A stretch of DNA of 64,000 nucleotides from Helopsaltes ochotensis. Lineage: Eukaryota; Chordata; Aves; Passeriformes; Locustellidae. Positions 61,901 to 64,000 of this stretch are shown piece after piece; the stretch's first letter is position 1, and each line of letters opens with the position of its first letter. The position numbers and the translations under genes are program-made. The stretch spans positions 748,087 through 812,086 of the forward strand of contig VXBM01000270.1 of NCBI GenBank assembly GCA_013400155.1, written 5' to 3'. The notes below the pieces were generated by a model, which had not been told where the DNA came from, made no database searches, and saw only the letters and a list, made by a program, of their open reading frames with translations.

Positions 61901-64000
61901 TGAAGAAGGCTAAATTCAGCAGTCATATAGGAAAGAGGATTGCATTCTGCACACCAGGTCATAGGTTATTTATATTTAATATGTGACATCTGGCATTTTA
62001 AATAATTTCCTTGGCTAATTACCAGTGCCTGGGTGAAATATGAACCTTCTGCCATTGGGGAATTGAAAGCAAAACAAAAACAAAAGTAGATTGCATGGCA
62101 TTGGAAAGTTTTCTAGCAAAATTAGGAGTTGTGCTAATTCAGGCATTAGAATACACAGTAGCAAAAAAAAAAGAGTACAAGACAGTAATTTGACTGAACT
62201 TTGATAAATTTTCAGTGAAAACCTACAGTCATCCTTTTAAGATTTCCTATGTCATGACTTAGTTACAGCACTCCTATCTAGATCTTGAGCTTGGTGTTTG
62301 ATCAATGGGGCATTTGTAAGATTACAAAGTTTAAAAAAAAGAAAGATTGCCTACAAGGTGTGTGTTGACAAAAACATACCCACATAAAAACTTAATGAGG
62401 TCACAGTCTCATTTAACCATTTTACAGTTTTCCCTAAGAAATTTCATCGCTCTCCTAAACCTACTGCAGTCATATTAAATACACTTTAATATATTTCTCT
62501 TTAATATACTTTTACATTAAACAATCATTGCTTTGCTTTATTGTTTGTTTAACATGCCATGTAAAGCAGACATTATTTCATAAAGTTTCCTGCTGCTTTA
62601 TATTTCTAGAGTTTTACAGAGCATGTTGCAATCCTCGCATTTGGAGGTTACCATCACACATGTTGACAAGACTAGAGGGTAAATCTGGCACTGAACAGCA
62701 TGGCTCTCCTCACAGACTTTATATTCATAGTATTTTGCTTTCAGATCATCAGGTGAAAGCAAAGTAAAATTATCAGCTGCATTATTACTGATGCCAGTAT
62801 ATAAGGACACTCCAGGCACAAGTACTTGCTTCTGAAATGATTGCTTTTACAGATACCTTAGAGTCTTATTACAAAGCCTAAAGTGGTTTGTGAGTGAAAT
62901 CAGATGACAACCGAGATTGCTACCAGAACAAGAACAAACTCCTTTAATGCACAGTGATGTTTGCATAAGATAAATATTTGTGGAAACTCAAATGAGGTTT
63001 CATAAAAGGCCTTAGACTTGAAGAAAAGACTAAGATGGCATTTTACTTACTTTCCCATATTTTAACTTTCATTTTTGACTGTTCACTAGCCAGCAGACAG
63101 TCCTCTTGTACAGTACTGGGATGTAGATAATATGGGCTGTGTTCCAAACTTACCCTTTCGTGCAGTCTAGTTTTCAGAGTTCAGAGGGGCACAAGTAACT
63201 TGCTATTTAGATAGACACAAAACATTGCCTTAGTTTCTGTCTCAGGTAAGGGTAATACAGCCTCTGTTCCTCTTTTCTCTTAGACTGCAAATGCATCTGA
63301 GTAAGGACTCTCAAGTCTGGAATACTTCTCATACACTCCATTTGAACATTTAAGCAGCATGGCCAGATGATTTGGGCTGGTATTTCTCTTTGTACTGGAC
63401 AAGGAGAAGTATCACACAACTGTTGCAGCAAAATGGAACCTGAGTCCCTGAGCCTTTAGCTATTCCATCCTAGGATCTATAAATACTGTGGTCCTTCTGT
63501 GAAGTAGTTCTGTTTTGTTCAAGTGTAATGCATGTGCAGTTGAAGGTGCAATGGGTTCTCTGTATTTCATGTATACATTTGATATTCTTTGATTAGTATA
63601 GGTATAACCACAATCTTGTGCATAAGTCATCCTTCCTTATACACTTTAATTTAATAAATGATACATAGACTTTGCTTATCCATAAATTAATGGTTTTTTC
63701 ATCATCTTTTAATTATCTTCAGGGGTAGAAAAAGAGTATTTCCCCTCATTACAGCTTTTCACCGTAGTTTAGAATAAGCAACTAGAACAAATGTATTACT
63801 AAACTTTTCCTGATGTGCCTATTCCCAGGTTTCCATAGGAAGCCTAATGGGCTCACTCTTGAGTGAGCAGGACTGTCAGCCTTGTGCAAACCACTCTCGT
63901 GTCCTTGACTCAGATCAGGCTAAGCCAACATGAAACAATAGGCTCCAGTGGTGCGGAAAACTTTAAAGGCTCCCTGGCAGTTTGGATCTTGGACTTCCAC

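Larger units (their letters stand above)
57561..64000. other. Upstream flank of NFATC3, no gene seen
   Basis: AT-rich sequence upstream of the presumed promoter. Apart from two CR1 fragments (57732-57955 and 58395-58932) I recognise nothing in it. In mammals DUS2 lies upstream of NFATC3 in the same orientation, and I see no DUS2 exon here on the minus strand, though a non-coding end could be missed by eye. Confidence 0.6.

Noticed and set aside
1..64000. CRISPR array, operon, prophage or other prokaryotic system
   Set aside because: No regularly spaced repeats and no packed long open frames; splice structure and CR1 elements show a vertebrate genome.

Overview
This window is vertebrate genomic DNA, most likely from a bird. 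It is AT-rich, with long introns and short GC-rich patches, and it carries at least two decayed fragments of CR1 non-LTR retrotransposons, the dominant repeat of birds and reptiles. One has the typical tail of short ATGATTCT repeats. No bacterial or viral gene system is present. A non-avian reptile cannot be excluded.

The window holds one recognisable gene: NFATC3 (NFAT4/NFATx), a calcineurin-regulated Rel-family transcription factor, on the minus strand. Eight consecutive coding exons (2 to 9) lie between 41582 and 12629. Every junction has a GT donor and an AG acceptor, and reading phases match throughout. They encode about 1008 residues in the usual NFAT order: calcineurin-docking PxIxIT site, serine-rich region, SP repeats, nuclear localisation signal, second calcineurin site (LSVP), Rel-homology DNA-binding domain with the RAHYETEG loop, IPT/TIG dimerisation domain, and a long Ser/Pro-rich C-terminal transactivation region. 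Exon 1 is not visible. The CpG-rich zone expected to hold it and the promoter is interrupted by a 781-base run of N (56669-57449). The usual last exon was not found and probably lies beyond the left edge.

Layout, left to right: 1-12628 is the start of intron 9, with no gene seen; 12629-19444 is a compact block of exons 9 to 4; 19445-31420 is intron 3; exon 3 is at 31421-31583; 31584-40465 is intron 2; the large exon 2 is at 40466-41582; intron 1 runs from 41583 to about 56 kb; the CpG-rich promoter zone with the gap spans about 56.4-57.56 kb; and 57.57-64 kb is upstream flank with two divergent CR1 fragments and no recognisable neighbouring gene.

Most other open frames are short, occur on both strands, and look like chance. 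The points most worth a second look are an isolated CpG-rich patch inside intron 6, a read-through end after exon 9 that would add only four residues, the missing first and last exons, internal repetition in exon 9, and a cluster of overlapping open frames in intron 2. I found no convincing evidence of a previously undescribed system.
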